A stretch of 64,000 nucleotides of DNA. Source: Luteibacter sp. SG786 (lineage in GTDB: Bacteria > Pseudomonadota > Gammaproteobacteria > Xanthomonadales > Rhodanobacteraceae). Under the pieces are notes generated by a model. That model was not told where the DNA came from, made no database searches, and saw only the letters and a program-made list of their open reading frames with translations. Both the position numbers and the translations under genes were made by a program. The stretch is from the NCBI RefSeq assembly GCF_011759605.1, contig NZ_JAAOYX010000002.1:868001-932000 (forward strand). Reading direction: 5' to 3'. Shown here in pieces: positions 51,572 through 61,239 of this stretch. Numbering within the stretch: the stretch's first letter is position 1; each line of letters starts with the position of its first letter.

Positions 51572-52783
51572 ATGAGTCTTCGCCAGCGTCGCATCCTCAT
51601 TGGCGTTACCGGAGGTATCGCCGCTTACAAGATCTGCGAGCTCGTCCGCCGCCTGCGCGACCTCGAGGCCGAGGTGCGCGTGGTGATGACCGAAGGTGCG
51701 ACCCACTTTGTCACGCCCACGACCTTCCAGGCCCTCTCCGGACAACCGGTCCGCGTGAGCCTCTGGGACGAACAGGGCGAAGCCGCCATGGGGCACATCG
51801 AACTCGCCCGCTGGGCTGAGCGTGTTCTCATCGCGCCGGCGAGCGCCGACACCATCGCGCGTCTGGCCCACGGCTTCGCCGATGACCTTCTTTCGACGGT
51901 GGTTCTTGCCACCGCGGCCCCGGTCTACGTCGCTCCGGCCATGAACCAGCAAATGTGGGCGAGCCTTGCGGTGCAGGCCAACGTGGGCACGCTGCGGGTC
52001 CGCGGCATCGGCGTGCTCGGGCCCGCCGACGGCGACCAGGCCTGCGGCGACATCGGCTCGGGCCGGATGCTCGAACCGCACGAACTGCGAGACCTCATGG
52101 TCGCCTCGTTCGGCGACCAGCCGCTGCGTGGCCGCCGCGTGGTCGTCAGTGCCGGGCCAACCTACGAGGACATCGATCCGGTGCGCTTTATCGGCAATCG
52201 CAGCTCCGGTCGCATGGGTTTCGCCGTGGCGAGCGCGGCGCGCGACGCCGGCGCCGACGTGACGCTGGTCGCGGGCCCCGTAGCGCTGCCGACGCCACCG
52301 GGCGTGCGCCGCGTGGATGTGCGCAGCGCACGGCAGATGCACGAGGCCGTGCTGTCCGCGGCTCGCGGTGCAGACATCTACATCGGCGCCGCGGCGGTCG
52401 GCGACTATCGCCCCAGCGAAACCTCCGAGCACAAGTTGAAGAAGGCATCGGGGGCCCCCCTTCACCTCGAACTCACCGAGAACCCCGACATCATCGCCTC
52501 GCTGACCGCGACGGAACGGCGTCCGTTCCTGGTGGGCTTCGCCGCCGAAACGCGCGAGCTTGCCAGCTACGCGGGCGAGAAGCTGCGCAGGAAGGGCATC
52601 GACATGATCGCCGCGAACGAGGTCGGTGGCGGCAAGGGGTTCGAAGTGGCGGACAACGCACTGCATCTCTACTGGCCGGGTGGTGACGAATCGCTGCCCG
52701 AGATGCCGAAGACGGACCTGGCCCGCCAGCTTGTCGCGCGCATCGCCGAACGCTTCCTCTCCGGCTCCGGAACCCACCCTTGA
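51572..52783 (+). CDS. coaBC: Bifunctional phosphopantothenoylcysteine decarboxylase/synthetase
   Basis: A 403-residue enzyme for two steps of coenzyme A synthesis: CTP-dependent ligation of cysteine to 4'-phosphopantothenate (CoaB, C-terminal) and FMN-dependent decarboxylation (CoaC, N-terminal). CoaC motifs: [26 protein letters not shown] with the active-site His, and APAMNQQMW. CoaB motifs: [19 protein letters not shown] and AAVGDYRP. Its stop overlaps the TTG start of dut by 4 bases. Confidence 0.96.
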   Translation: MSLRQRRILIGVTGGIAAYKICELVRRLRDLEAEVRVVMTEGATHFVTPTTFQALSGQPVRVSLWDEQGEAAMGHIELARWAERVLIAPASADTIARLAHGFADDLLSTVVLATAAPVYVAPAMNQQMWASLAVQANVGTLRVRGIGVLGPADGDQACGDIGSGRMLEPHELRDLMVASFGDQPLRGRRVVVSAGPTYEDIDPVRFIGNRSSGRMGFAVASAARDAGADVTLVAGPVALPTPPGVRRVDVRSARQMHEAVLSAARGADIYIGAAAVGDYRPSETSEHKLKKASGAPLHLELTENPDIIASLTATERRPFLVGFAAETRELASYAGEKLRRKGIDMIAANEVGGGKGFEVADNALHLYWPGGDESLPEMPKTDLARQLVARIAERFLSGSGTHP

Positions 52784-53235
52784 TCGACATCGAACTGAAA
52801 ATCCTCGACCCGCGTCTGGGCGACAGCATCCCCCTGCCGGAACCGGCCACGGAGGGAAGCGCCGGCATGGATCTGCGCGCCGCCGTCGAGGCGCCGGTCA
52901 CGCTGGCGCCCGGCGAGAGCCTGCTGGTTCCGAGCGGCATGGCCATCCATATCGGCGATCCGGCCTGGTGCGCGCTGATCGTTCCGCGCTCGGGGCTGGG
53001 CCATAAACAGGGGCTCGTGATGGGCAACCTGGTGGGCGTGATCGATGCCGACTACCAGGGGCCGCTGATGATTTCCTGCTGGAATCGCGGAAACGCGAAC
53101 GTGACCATCGCGCCTGGCGACCGGATTGCGCAACTATTGCTGGTACCGGTGGGGCGGGCGCGCCTGCGTGTGGTCGACGGGTTCACTCCTTCGCAGCGGG
53201 GCGAAGGGGGATTCGGTTCCACCGGTGTAGGCTGA
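52780..53235 (+). CDS. dut: dUTP diphosphatase
   Basis: A 151-residue trimeric dUTPase hydrolysing dUTP to dUMP and pyrophosphate, which keeps uracil out of DNA and feeds dTMP synthesis. The five conserved motifs are [26 protein letters not shown] (catalytic Asp), [10 protein letters not shown], and the C-terminal [10 protein letters not shown]. The start is TTG at 52780 (TTGATCGACATC), overlapping coaBC, consistent with family length. Confidence 0.95.
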   Translation: MIDIELKILDPRLGDSIPLPEPATEGSAGMDLRAAVEAPVTLAPGESLLVPSGMAIHIGDPAWCALIVPRSGLGHKQGLVMGNLVGVIDADYQGPLMISCWNRGNANVTIAPGDRIAQLLLVPVGRARLRVVDGFTPSQRGEGGFGSTGVG

Positions 53236-53258
53236 TCTCAGGGGACACAAGGGGCACC

Positions 53259-55589
53259 ATGGCTCGAAAAGAGGGAGGGGCGAGGGGGTTGTCCGGAACG
53301 GATCTGCGTCGGTTGATTCCCCTCGCGGGAGCCACGCTGCTGATCGTCGCCGGCGCCTTCTGCGCATGGCAGGCCTGGCTGATCGCCGATGAGGGCGATG
53401 CGGCAGAACGTACGCGCGCGGCGCAACGGCAGGTCGTGAGGGATCTGAGCGATCTGGTGGCGGCCAAGCGCCAGCAGGTGCACCGTGCGGTGGCCGATGG
53501 CGGCCTTGCCGCGACGATCGACGATCATGCCGCGGCCGCGGCGCAGCTGCGCGCCGCGTTGCCTGCCGCCCGTGCCGTGGAGGTATACAGCGGCGGCCTC
53601 GACGAAGTGGTTCGCGCCAACTATCGCGAGTTCGGTTACGCGAAGGCGGCCCAGCTCATGGCCGTTCTCGGCAGCGACGGGGTGCCGCCCGCTTCGACGT
53701 CCGTGGACCGTGGCGAGCGGCGCCTGACGATCGTCGAGCCGCTGAGCGGCAACGGCACCGTGCGGGCCTGGATCTGGCTGGAGTTTCCCTTCGACGACGT
53801 GGCCCGGCGTTTCGAGGCCGCTTCGCCCGGCGGCGGACGCCTCGAATTGCGCCAGGGCGCCGGCAGCGACAGCCTGGCACTGCTGTTCCGCGGCGCGCGT
53901 TCGGCCGAACTCGAGCCGGAAGGGCAGCAGGTGGCCGGTACCGCACTCTATGTCTTTGCCGCGATGCCGCGTGCATTCATCGTCATTCCGCATTCGGAAG
54001 CGCTGGCCATCCTGCTGAGCCTCGTTGGCCTGGGTGGCGGCGCCTTCCTGCTGTGGTCGCGACGCCGCCAAGCTGTCGCGCTGCCGGAGGCTGAGCCGGA
54101 GGAAGATATCCTCGTGGCCGACGTGGTACGCAAACCGCGTCTGCCGTCCGCGCCATCCAGTGCACCGCCGCCTCCGCGCCCGGCTCCCACGCGCGACACG
54201 GAAGCGGTCGATCCCTCGATCTTCCGCGCTTACGACATCCGCGGCGTGGCGGGCTCGGCGCTCACTGCCGGGGTTGCCCACCGCATCGGTCAGGCCATCG
54301 GTGCGCGCATGCACGAGGCCAACCTCCGCGAGATCGTGGTTGGCCGCGACGGAAGGCTTTCCGGTGCGGAGCTCGCCGGCGCGTTGTCGGACGGTTTGCG
54401 CGAGGCGGGCATCGATGTGATCGATCTCGGCATGGTGCCGACACCGCTGGTGTACTTCGCGGCCTACCATTTCGGCACGGGCTGCGGCGTGTCGGTCACG
54501 GGCAGTCACAATCCGCCCGAGTACAACGGTTTCAAGATTGTCATCGGCGGCGAGACCCTGGCGGAAGACGCCATTGCCGACCTGCACCGTCGCATCGAGG
54601 AAGGACGCTTGCCCACCGACGGTGGCGGCACCTGGCGCGAACAATCGGTCCTGGACGCCTACGTGTCCCGCATCGGCGGCGACGTGGCGGCCGAGCGCCG
54701 GCTCAAAGTAGTGGTGGATGCCGGCAATGGCGCGGCCGGCGAGGTAGCGCCGCGCGTGCTGGAGGAGATCGGCTGCGAGGTCATTCCCCTGTACTGCGAC
54801 GTGGACGGCCGCTTCCCCAACCACCACCCCGACCCCTCCGACCCGCACAACCTGGCCGACCTGATCGCCGCCGTGAACACCATCGGCGCCGACCTCGGCG
54901 TGGCGTTCGACGGCGACGGCGACCGGCTGGGCGTGGTGACGCAGGCAGGAGAGATCGTCTACCCGGACCGTCTGTTGATGCTCTTCGCGCAGGACGTGCT
55001 TGCGCGCAATCCCGGTGCCACCGTCATCTACGACGTCAAATGCACGGGCCATCTTCGACCGGTGATCCAGGAGGCCGCCGGCGTGCCGCTGATGTGGCGG
55101 ACCGGGCACTCCCTGATCAAGGCGAAGATGCGCGAAACGGGCGCGGCGCTGGCCGGCGAGATGAGCGGGCATTTCTTCTTCGCCGACAACAATCGCTGGT
55201 ATGGCTTCGACGACGGTATCTATGCCGCGGCCAGGTTGCTGGAGATTGTCGCCGGCGATCCGGAGGAGCGCAGCGTCGGCGAGATCTTCGACGGCCTGCC
55301 GAAGAGCGTGTCCACGCCCGAACTGCGCATGCCGATGGCCGAAGGGGCGCACTTCCGGTTCATGGAGGCCTTCCGTGCCACCGCGTCGTTCGAAGACGCA
55401 CGCATCGCCACTATCGACGGCATTCGTGCCGACTGGAGCGACGGCTGGGGGCTGGTCAGGGCATCCAATACGTCGCCGGCGCTGATCTTCCGCTTCGATG
55501 CGGATAGCAGCCGTTCGCTGGAGCGCATCAAGCAGGCGTTCCGGCAACGCCTGCTGGCGGTGGACAGGAACCTGGCGCTGCCGTTCTAG
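53259..55589 (+). CDS. algC: Phosphomannomutase/phosphoglucomutase with N-terminal membrane domain
   Basis: A 776-residue fusion. Residues about 318-776 are an AlgC-type alpha-D-phosphohexomutase making mannose-1-P or glucose-1-P for lipopolysaccharide and exopolysaccharide: catalytic phosphoserine in TGSHNPP, metal loop DGDGDR, sugar-specificity loop GEMSGHFFF, phosphate-binding RASNTSP. The first 320 residues are extra: one membrane helix at about 20-42, an extracytoplasmic-like segment, a second helix near 247-267 (ALAILLSLVGLGGGAFLLW), then a Pro-rich linker (PSSAPPPPRPAPT). The mutase is therefore probably tethered to the inner membrane. It follows dut by 23 bases. Confidence 0.94.
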   Translation: MARKEGGARGLSGTDLRRLIPLAGATLLIVAGAFCAWQAWLIADEGDAAERTRAAQRQVVRDLSDLVAAKRQQVHRAVADGGLAATIDDHAAAAAQLRAALPAARAVEVYSGGLDEVVRANYREFGYAKAAQLMAVLGSDGVPPASTSVDRGERRLTIVEPLSGNGTVRAWIWLEFPFDDVARRFEAASPGGGRLELRQGAGSDSLALLFRGARSAELEPEGQQVAGTALYVFAAMPRAFIVIPHSEALAILLSLVGLGGGAFLLWSRRRQAVALPEAEPEEDILVADVVRKPRLPSAPSSAPPPPRPAPTRDTEAVDPSIFRAYDIRGVAGSALTAGVAHRIGQAIGARMHEANLREIVVGRDGRLSGAELAGALSDGLREAGIDVIDLGMVPTPLVYFAAYHFGTGCGVSVTGSHNPPEYNGFKIVIGGETLAEDAIADLHRRIEEGRLPTDGGGTWREQSVLDAYVSRIGGDVAAERRLKVVVDAGNGAAGEVAPRVLEEIGCEVIPLYCDVDGRFPNHHPDPSDPHNLADLIAAVNTIGADLGVAFDGDGDRLGVVTQAGEIVYPDRLLMLFAQDVLARNPGATVIYDVKCTGHLRPVIQEAAGVPLMWRTGHSLIKAKMRETGAALAGEMSGHFFFADNNRWYGFDDGIYAAARLLEIVAGDPEERSVGEIFDGLPKSVSTPELRMPMAEGAHFRFMEAFRATASFEDARIATIDGIRADWSDGWGLVRASNTSPALIFRFDADSSRSLERIKQAFRQRLLAVDRNLALPF

Positions 55590-55632
55590 GCAGGCAGCGC
55601 CGCAAGGGCGGTTTTCCAGGGATGGCGGCCGC

Positions 55633-56280
55633 TTAACGCCCGGAATTCGCGGAGGCCGCCTTCAGCGCACGATAGTGCCGCAGTTGCGCGTCGGTGTTCA
55701 GCCGGGCGGTTTCCTTCGCCGCCTGCTGTCGCGCCAGCGTGTCGCGCAGGGCGGACACCGTGGCACGCTGCTCGGCGATGCGGTCGGTGAGGAAGGGCGG
55801 AACGGGCTGCTTGGCCCGCTCCAGGTCGCCCGCGCGACTGAGCAGGTCTGCCAGGGCTTTCTCCTGCCCCTGGAGGTTCAGCCGTGTTGTCCTCGCCGCC
55901 TGCTCGAAGTTGTCCAGCTCGGCGTTCTTGGCGGCCGCGAACGCGGCTTCGGTCGGGTAGGCATTGAGCATCTGCGCATCCTCGCGCGCCTGCTGTTGCC
56001 GGGCCTGCTCCTCGGCCGCCTTCTGGTCGGCGATCTTCTTCGCGGCTACGCGTTCCTCGGTGGTCAGCTGCCTGTCGACATGACGTACCACCATGCCCTG
56101 GGCATTGACCACGTCGTAGCCGGCCTTCAGCGCTTCCGCGGTGAGGCTGTCGCTGAAATACGACTGGCCCGAAGCATCCTTCCAGCGGTAACGGTAGGCG
56201 TTGCTGTTCTTCTGGTCGGCGAACGCCGCCGTGCCGATGCACAGCGCCGCCGCCACCAGGATGTACCGCGCTGCTCGCAT
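55633..56280 (-). CDS. DUF4124-domain secreted coiled-coil protein
   Basis: A 215-residue protein with a Sec signal (YILVAAALCIGTAAFA), an N-terminal DUF4124 unit (YRYRWKDASGQSYFSDSL), and a long Ala/Gln/Arg-rich coiled coil (residues about 75-205). ATG 56280 is chosen because GGAGGGGG lies just upstream; a longer frame from 56358 is not supported. Such proteins are common in Xanthomonadales and have no assigned role. It is convergent with algC. Confidence 0.83.
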   Translation of the reverse strand: MRAARYILVAAALCIGTAAFADQKNSNAYRYRWKDASGQSYFSDSLTAEALKAGYDVVNAQGMVVRHVDRQLTTEERVAAKKIADQKAAEEQARQQQAREDAQMLNAYPTEAAFAAAKNAELDNFEQAARTTRLNLQGQEKALADLLSRAGDLERAKQPVPPFLTDRIAEQRATVSALRDTLARQQAAKETARLNTDAQLRHYRALKAASANSGR

Positions 56281-56379
56281 GCTTTCCCCCTCCTGTGTGC
56301 GGAGTATAGCCAGCGTGCGTGCGTGTATTGTGCCCGGCCGGCAAGCACCGCCGGGCACGTGACGCAGTCGCCGTTTTCG

Positions 56380-57027
56380 TCAGGCCTTCACGCCGTACTG
56401 CTCGCGGTAGGCGAGCAGGCGTCCATGCTCCGCGGCGAGTTCAGGCCGTTCGCCCGCGTAGGACAGCACGTCGGCCAGGCTGGCGATGGCGATGACCGGA
56501 ATGCCGAACTGTGCCGAGACCTCCTGCGCGGCGGAAAGCTCGCCCTGGCCGCGCTCCTGCCGGTCAAGCGCGATCAGTACGCCGGCCGGTTCCGCACCCT
56601 GGGCGCGGATGAGTTCCAGCGACTCCCGCACGGCGGTGCCGGCGGTCATCACGTCGTCCACGATCAGCACCCGGCCGCGCAGCGGGGCGCCGACCAGGGT
56701 ACCGCCCTCGCCGTGGTCCTTGGCTTCCTTGCGGTTGTAGGCCCAGGGAACGTCGCGGCCTTCGACGTCAGCTAGCGCGATGGCCGTGGCCGCGGCAAGG
56801 GCGATGCCCTTGTAGGCGGGGCCGAACAGCATGTCGAACGGCACGCCCGAACGCACGGCTGCCGCGGCATAGGAACGCCCCAGCCGCGCGAGTGCCGCAC
56901 CGGAGTCGATGCGTCCCATGTTGAAGAAATAGGGACTGCTGCGCCCGGATTTCAGGGTGAATTCGCCGAAGCGGAGAACGTCGCGGGCTAGGGTGAGTTC
57001 GATGAATTCGCGCTGGTAGTCGTGCAC
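56380..57027 (-). CDS. pyrE: Orotate phosphoribosyltransferase
   Basis: A 215-residue enzyme joining orotate to PRPP in UMP synthesis. PRPP-binding motif [20 protein letters not shown], and the catalytic loop [10 protein letters not shown]; the family start region [16 protein letters not shown] is present. GTG at 57027 gives the right length (E. coli PyrE is 213 residues). It begins 10 bases downstream of the acetyltransferase gene, in the same operon. Confidence 0.96.
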   Translation of the reverse strand: MHDYQREFIELTLARDVLRFGEFTLKSGRSSPYFFNMGRIDSGAALARLGRSYAAAAVRSGVPFDMLFGPAYKGIALAAATAIALADVEGRDVPWAYNRKEAKDHGEGGTLVGAPLRGRVLIVDDVMTAGTAVRESLELIRAQGAEPAGVLIALDRQERGQGELSAAQEVSAQFGIPVIAIASLADVLSYAGERPELAAEHGRLLAYREQYGVKA

Positions 57028-57037
57028 GGCGGTCTCT

Positions 57038-57538
57038 TCAGGAAGGCGTAGGGGAAAGCGGGCGCCAGAGCACATGCTGCGGACCCGCGCTGCCGCCATG
57101 GTACAACCCGTCGCCCTCGCGATAGCCGGCACGGCGATAGGCCCGCACCGCGTTCGCGTTGCGGACGTTCACGGTCAACAGGATCCGTTCCCGGTCGGGG
57201 TGCCGCTCCGCCACGTATCGGCGAATGGCGTCCAGTGCCGCCAGGCCCAGGCCGCGGCCCTGCTTCGACGCATCGATGAGGAAACTGCGCAGCGCCACCG
57301 CGCCGTCGGCCAGCGGATGGTCGCCGAGGGCCGAGGCGTGCCGGTCGATGCGCACATAACCGACGACCTCGCCGTCGTGCAGAAGCGCCAGTGCCTCGCT
57401 GTCGCGGCACACCGCCACGTCGGCCAGCGAATCCGCCACGCGGCCGACGAAGGGCAACTGCTCGGGATGCACGGCCAGCGCAAGCACCGCGGGGCGCAGC
57501 GTGTCGTCGACGGGTTGGACGTGGATGGTGGGATTCAC
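57038..57538 (-). CDS. GNAT-family N-acetyltransferase upstream of pyrE
   Basis: A 166-residue acetyltransferase. The acetyl-CoA-binding motif is [18 protein letters not shown] (about residues 85-102) and the C-terminal [16 protein letters not shown] is typical of GNAT strands 4-6. No substrate clue. First gene of the two-gene operon with pyrE. Confidence 0.9.
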   Translation of the reverse strand: MNPTIHVQPVDDTLRPAVLALAVHPEQLPFVGRVADSLADVAVCRDSEALALLHDGEVVGYVRIDRHASALGDHPLADGAVALRSFLIDASKQGRGLGLAALDAIRRYVAERHPDRERILLTVNVRNANAVRAYRRAGYREGDGLYHGGSAGPQHVLWRPLSPTPS

Positions 57539-57618
57539 GGGGGCTATTGTGTCGGAGCGCGGCCATCCGGCGCGAGCGGGTTATGATGCGCGGATCGTCG
57601 AATGCCATCGAAGGCCCC

Positions 57619-58389
57619 ATGCGCATCATTTCCCTGAACGCCAACGGCATCCGTTCGGCCGCCAACAAAGGCGTGTTCGAATGGCTGCGCAAGCAGGACG
57701 CCGACATCGTCTGCCTGCAGGAAACGAAGTCCCAGGAGTCGCAACTCACCGATCCCATGTTCCGCCCCGATGGCCACCATTGCTTCTATCACGATGCCCG
57801 CAGCAAGAAGGGCTACAGCGGCGTGGCGATCTATTCCAAGCGCGAGCCGGACGAAGTGCGCGTGTCGCTGGGTCGCGAGGACTTCGACTGCGAGGGCCGC
57901 TACATCGAAGCCCGCTACGGCAACCTCAGTGTTGTCTCGTTCTATATCCCATCGGGTTCGTCGGGCGACGAACGGCAGCAGTACAAGTTCCGCATCATGG
58001 AATGGTTGACGCCGATCCTGCGCGAATGGGCCGCGAGCGGACGCGACTACGTGTTGTGTGGCGACTGGAACATCGTGCACACGAAGAACGACATCAAGAA
58101 CTGGACCTCGAACCAGAAGAATTCCGGCTGCCTGCCCGAGGAGCGGGCGTGGCTGGACCTCCTGTTCAAGGAGATCGGCTGGGTGGACAGCTTCCGCGCC
58201 ATCAAGCCCGACGCGGTCGAGTACACGTGGTGGTCGAATCGCGGTCAGGCGCGCGCGAACAACGTGGGATGGCGTATCGACTACCAGATCGTCACACCGG
58301 GCCTGCGCGACCGTCTGCGCGATTGCTCCATCTATCGCGACGAGCGCTTCTCCGACCATGCGCCGTTCACCGTCGACTACGCCGACTGA
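57619..58389 (+). CDS. xthA: Exodeoxyribonuclease III (AP endonuclease)
   Basis: A 256-residue Mg-dependent nuclease of the endonuclease/exonuclease/phosphatase fold that incises abasic DNA and degrades 3' ends. LNANGIRSA, the metal-site VCLQETKSQ, GDWNIVH, and catalytic SDHAPF at the C-terminus are all present. ATG 57619 is chosen; upstream in-frame sequence belongs to the opposite-strand acetyltransferase. AmpG follows after 3 bases. Confidence 0.93.
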   Translation: MRIISLNANGIRSAANKGVFEWLRKQDADIVCLQETKSQESQLTDPMFRPDGHHCFYHDARSKKGYSGVAIYSKREPDEVRVSLGREDFDCEGRYIEARYGNLSVVSFYIPSGSSGDERQQYKFRIMEWLTPILREWAASGRDYVLCGDWNIVHTKNDIKNWTSNQKNSGCLPEERAWLDLLFKEIGWVDSFRAIKPDAVEYTWWSNRGQARANNVGWRIDYQIVTPGLRDRLRDCSIYRDERFSDHAPFTVDYAD

Positions 58390-58392
58390 TCG

Positions 58393-59688
58393 ATGAGCGA
58401 AGCCGTTCGCTACAAGGGCCTGCGGGGCGTGTTCGCCGCCTTCGCCCAGCCGGGCGCGGTGACCATGCTGTTCTTCGGGCTGGCCTCCGGTCTGCCGTTC
58501 CTGCTGGTGGGCAACACGCTTTCCGCATGGCTGAAGGAAGCGGGTGTCGACTATGGGGCGATCGGCATCGCCAGCTACGTCACCTTCGCCTACAACTTCA
58601 AATTCGTCTGGGCGCCCCTCGTCGACAAGTTCCGGCTGCCGTTGTTCGGCCGCCTGGGCCTGCGCCGGGGGTGGCTCATGTTCGCACTGCTGCTGCTCGG
58701 CGCCGGCCTGCTCGGCATGGCGGCGATGCCGCCGGAAGCCTCGCTGCCCCGGTTCATGGCGGTGACCTTCGTGGCCGCCCTGGCGGGCGCCACGATCGAC
58801 ATCGTCGTGGACGCCTATCGCGTCGAGATCGCGCCGCAGGAAGCGCAAGGTGCCCTGGCGGCCACGTATACCCTCGGTTATCGCCTCGGGCTCATCGCCG
58901 GTGGCGCGGGCATCCTCATCGTTGCCGACGTGTTCGGCTGGCAGGGCGGCTACGTCACCATCTGCGCGCTTTTGGCCATCCCCATCGTCACCGTGCTGGT
59001 GGCTCGTGAACCCGAGCACAGGGTTCGCGAGCGCCTGCCATGGCGGCAGGCGGTGCAGGAAGGTTTCGTTCGGCCCTTTCAGGATTTCCTCTCTCGCTAC
59101 GGGCTGGCGCTTTCCCTCGGCCTGCTTCTGTTCGTGGCCCTGTTCCGGCTGCCCGACCAGATGCTCGGGGTGATGGCGTATCCCTTCTACCTCGACACGG
59201 GCTTCAGCAAGACGCAGATCGCCGAGGTGTCGAAGGTCTATGGCGTGATCGTCGGCATCGTCGGCGCATTGCTGGGGGGCTGGGCCGTCACCCGTTTCGA
59301 GATGCGCCGTCTCCTGGCGGTGTCCGCCGTCGGCGTGGCGTTGTCGAACATGCTCTATCTGATCATGGCGATGAACCCCGGGCAGACCTGGGCCTTCGTC
59401 GCCACGCTCTCCGGCGACAACCTCGCCCAGGGATTCGCCGGACCGGTACTGGTGGCCTTCATGTCGGGCCTGGTCAATCGCAGCTTCACCGCCACGCAGT
59501 ACGCCTTGTTGAGTGCGCTGGCCAACCTGCCAGGCAAGTTGCTGGGCGGCTTCTCCGGGTTCCTCGTGAAGGAAGCCGGGTACCCGTCGCTGTTCGTGCT
59601 GAGCACGGTTTCCATCGTGCCCACCCTGGTGGTGCTGGCCGTGCTCTGGCGGCGCATGCCCCGACCTGTGGATTCCCTCACGGAATGA
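58393..59688 (+). CDS. ampG: AmpG-family muropeptide permease
   Basis: A 431-residue MFS transporter of the AmpG type, which imports GlcNAc-anhydroMurNAc peptides for cell-wall recycling. Characteristic segments are FFGLASGLPFLLVGNTLSAW, FKFVWAPLVDKF and IDIVVDAYRVE. Twelve membrane helices are expected. It forms an operon with xthA. AnmK (60112) uses the anhydroMurNAc released from such muropeptides, so the two genes support one recycling route, and their products can influence beta-lactamase induction. Confidence 0.92.
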   Translation: MSEAVRYKGLRGVFAAFAQPGAVTMLFFGLASGLPFLLVGNTLSAWLKEAGVDYGAIGIASYVTFAYNFKFVWAPLVDKFRLPLFGRLGLRRGWLMFALLLLGAGLLGMAAMPPEASLPRFMAVTFVAALAGATIDIVVDAYRVEIAPQEAQGALAATYTLGYRLGLIAGGAGILIVADVFGWQGGYVTICALLAIPIVTVLVAREPEHRVRERLPWRQAVQEGFVRPFQDFLSRYGLALSLGLLLFVALFRLPDQMLGVMAYPFYLDTGFSKTQIAEVSKVYGVIVGIVGALLGGWAVTRFEMRRLLAVSAVGVALSNMLYLIMAMNPGQTWAFVATLSGDNLAQGFAGPVLVAFMSGLVNRSFTATQYALLSALANLPGKLLGGFSGFLVKEAGYPSLFVLSTVSIVPTLVVLAVLWRRMPRPVDSLTE

Positions 59689-59785
59689 GCGGCGGGGCGG
59701 GTTAGGCCGGACGGACGATCTTCGCAATGGGCCAAAACTGTGTAAGATCGCCGCCACAGGGGGCATGCGCGAGGAGGTCACGCAC

Positions 59786-60094
59786 GTGCCGGATATCGTG
59801 GTGAGACACATCGACGAGCAGATGGCCGAGCGTATCAAGTCGCTCGCGCGCGAACGCCGCTGGTCGATCAATGAGGTGATCCTGCACGCGTTGCGCTATG
59901 GGCTCGGCCTGAGTCCCGGCGACGTGTTCAACGAGCTTTTGCTCGAACCCGGCGACATTGCGCACCTTACGGGCGCATGGGACGCCGAGGAGCAGGCGGC
60001 CTTCCAGGAAGCCTTGTCCGCACTGGCCCAGGCTTCGCCCTCGACGCTTGCCGACGCGTCGCTGCGTCCCGCAAAAACGTCCGAATCGTTCTGA
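59786..60094 (+). CDS. Ribbon-helix-helix (Arc/FitA-like) protein
   Basis: A 102-residue protein starting PDIVVRHIDEQMAERIKSLA and continuing with ERRWSINEVILHALRYGL, the pattern of ribbon-helix-helix DNA-binding proteins of the FitA type. GTG 59786 is chosen over the ATG at 59765 because GAGGAGGT sits 7 bases before it. FitA proteins are antitoxins paired with VapC nucleases, but no toxin gene is adjacent. The C-terminal half is acidic and Ala-rich. It may be a stand-alone regulator. Confidence 0.8.
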   Translation: MPDIVVRHIDEQMAERIKSLARERRWSINEVILHALRYGLGLSPGDVFNELLLEPGDIAHLTGAWDAEEQAAFQEALSALAQASPSTLADASLRPAKTSESF

Positions 60095-60111
60095 TTTCCT
60101 GTGGGAGCCGA

Positions 60112-61236
60112 TTACGGTGACGGCGCGGCGTAGACCGCGCCGAGCAGCCGCAACCCACGGGCGCCGGTGACCGCGGGCAGGTTTCCCGGCTCGCCACGCA
60201 GTCGGCGGTAGGCCAGCCATGCGAAGGCCATGGCCTCCATGCCGTCGGGATCGATACCGAACGCCGAACTGACATGCAGCGGCCGGCCTTCCAGACGGCT
60301 GGCGATCGCCTGCATCAACGCGGTGTTGTGCACGCCGCCGCCGCAAGCCACGACATCGATGGCATCGGCGGCATGGAGCGCAATGGCGTCGGCCACCGAG
60401 TGCGCGCTGAGGGCCAGCAGCGTGGACTGCACGTCTTCGGGGGAAAGATCGGCTACGCGTGGGTGCATGTCGAGCCACGCCAGGTGGAAGTGTTCCCGGC
60501 CCGTGCTTTTCGGAGGCGGTAGCGCGAAGTAGGCGTCGTCCAGGAGCTGGGCGAGCAGTTCGTCGTCGACGTGGCCCGAGGCCGCGAAGCGCCCGTCGCG
60601 GTCGAATGCTTCGCCGCGATGGCGCAGGCACCAGGCATCCATCAAGCCGTTGGCCGGGCCGGTGTCGAATCCGGTGACGTGGCCGTCGGCCGAAAGCCGC
60701 GTGACGTTGGCGATGCCGCCGAGGTTGAGCACCACGCGTGCGCCGCGCTCGGGACGCAGCACCGTGGCGTGAAACGCCGGCACCAGCGGCGCGCCCTGAC
60801 CGCCTGCGGCGACGTCGGCACGGCGGAAGTCGGCGACGGTGTCGATACCGGTGCGCTCGGCGATCACCGAGGGATCGCCGATCTGCAGGGTGAAGGGGAG
60901 ATCGCCAGCGGGACGGTGGCGGATCGTCTGCCCGTGCGAACCGATGGCGGTGACGTCGCCCGAGGCGACCCCCGCCGTTTCGAGCACGGCCTGGGCGGCG
61001 TCTGCGAAAGCGATGGCAACGGCCACGTCCAGTCGACCGTATTCGTCCAGGTCGAGACGGACCTCGTCCTGCGCGACGGCCAGTATCCGGCGCCGCAATG
61101 CGTCGTCCCAGGGATGAGTGATGCCGGCAACGAGGGCCGGCTGGCCGTTCGCGAAACGAACCAGCGCGGCGTCGATGCCGTCCGCGCTGGTTCCTGAAAT
61201 GAGGCCGAGGTAGAGGCCGTCCTTGCTGGCCGTCAC
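60112..61236 (-). CDS. anmK: Anhydro-N-acetylmuramic acid kinase
   Basis: A 374-residue kinase that opens and phosphorylates 1,6-anhydro-MurNAc to MurNAc-6-phosphate in peptidoglycan recycling. The ATP-site signature LGLISGTSADGIDAALV is at residues 8-24, followed by IGSHGQTIRHRP, LNLGGIANVT and VACGGGVHNTALM. It follows the M23 peptidase gene by 3 bases. Confidence 0.96.
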   Translation of the reverse strand: MTASKDGLYLGLISGTSADGIDAALVRFANGQPALVAGITHPWDDALRRRILAVAQDEVRLDLDEYGRLDVAVAIAFADAAQAVLETAGVASGDVTAIGSHGQTIRHRPAGDLPFTLQIGDPSVIAERTGIDTVADFRRADVAAGGQGAPLVPAFHATVLRPERGARVVLNLGGIANVTRLSADGHVTGFDTGPANGLMDAWCLRHRGEAFDRDGRFAASGHVDDELLAQLLDDAYFALPPPKSTGREHFHLAWLDMHPRVADLSPEDVQSTLLALSAHSVADAIALHAADAIDVVACGGGVHNTALMQAIASRLEGRPLHVSSAFGIDPDGMEAMAFAWLAYRRLRGEPGNLPAVTGARGLRLLGAVYAAPSP

Positions 61237-61239
61237 GGG

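Noticed and set aside
53238-55547. Very long leftward frame opposite algC
   Set aside because: Shadow of the mutase gene; the real gene has catalytic motifs and operon context.
59765-59785. ATG start seven codons upstream for the ribbon-helix-helix gene
   Set aside because: The strong GAGGAGGT ribosome site lies downstream of this ATG and correctly spaced for the GTG at 59786.
57544-59871. Long leftward frame opposite xthA and ampG
   Set aside because: It spans two recognised genes on the other strand and is a GC-bias artefact.
60100-60135. TGTGGGAGCC-containing fragment resembling a REP element
   Set aside because: No second arm or pairing structure could be found; too short to call a repeat.
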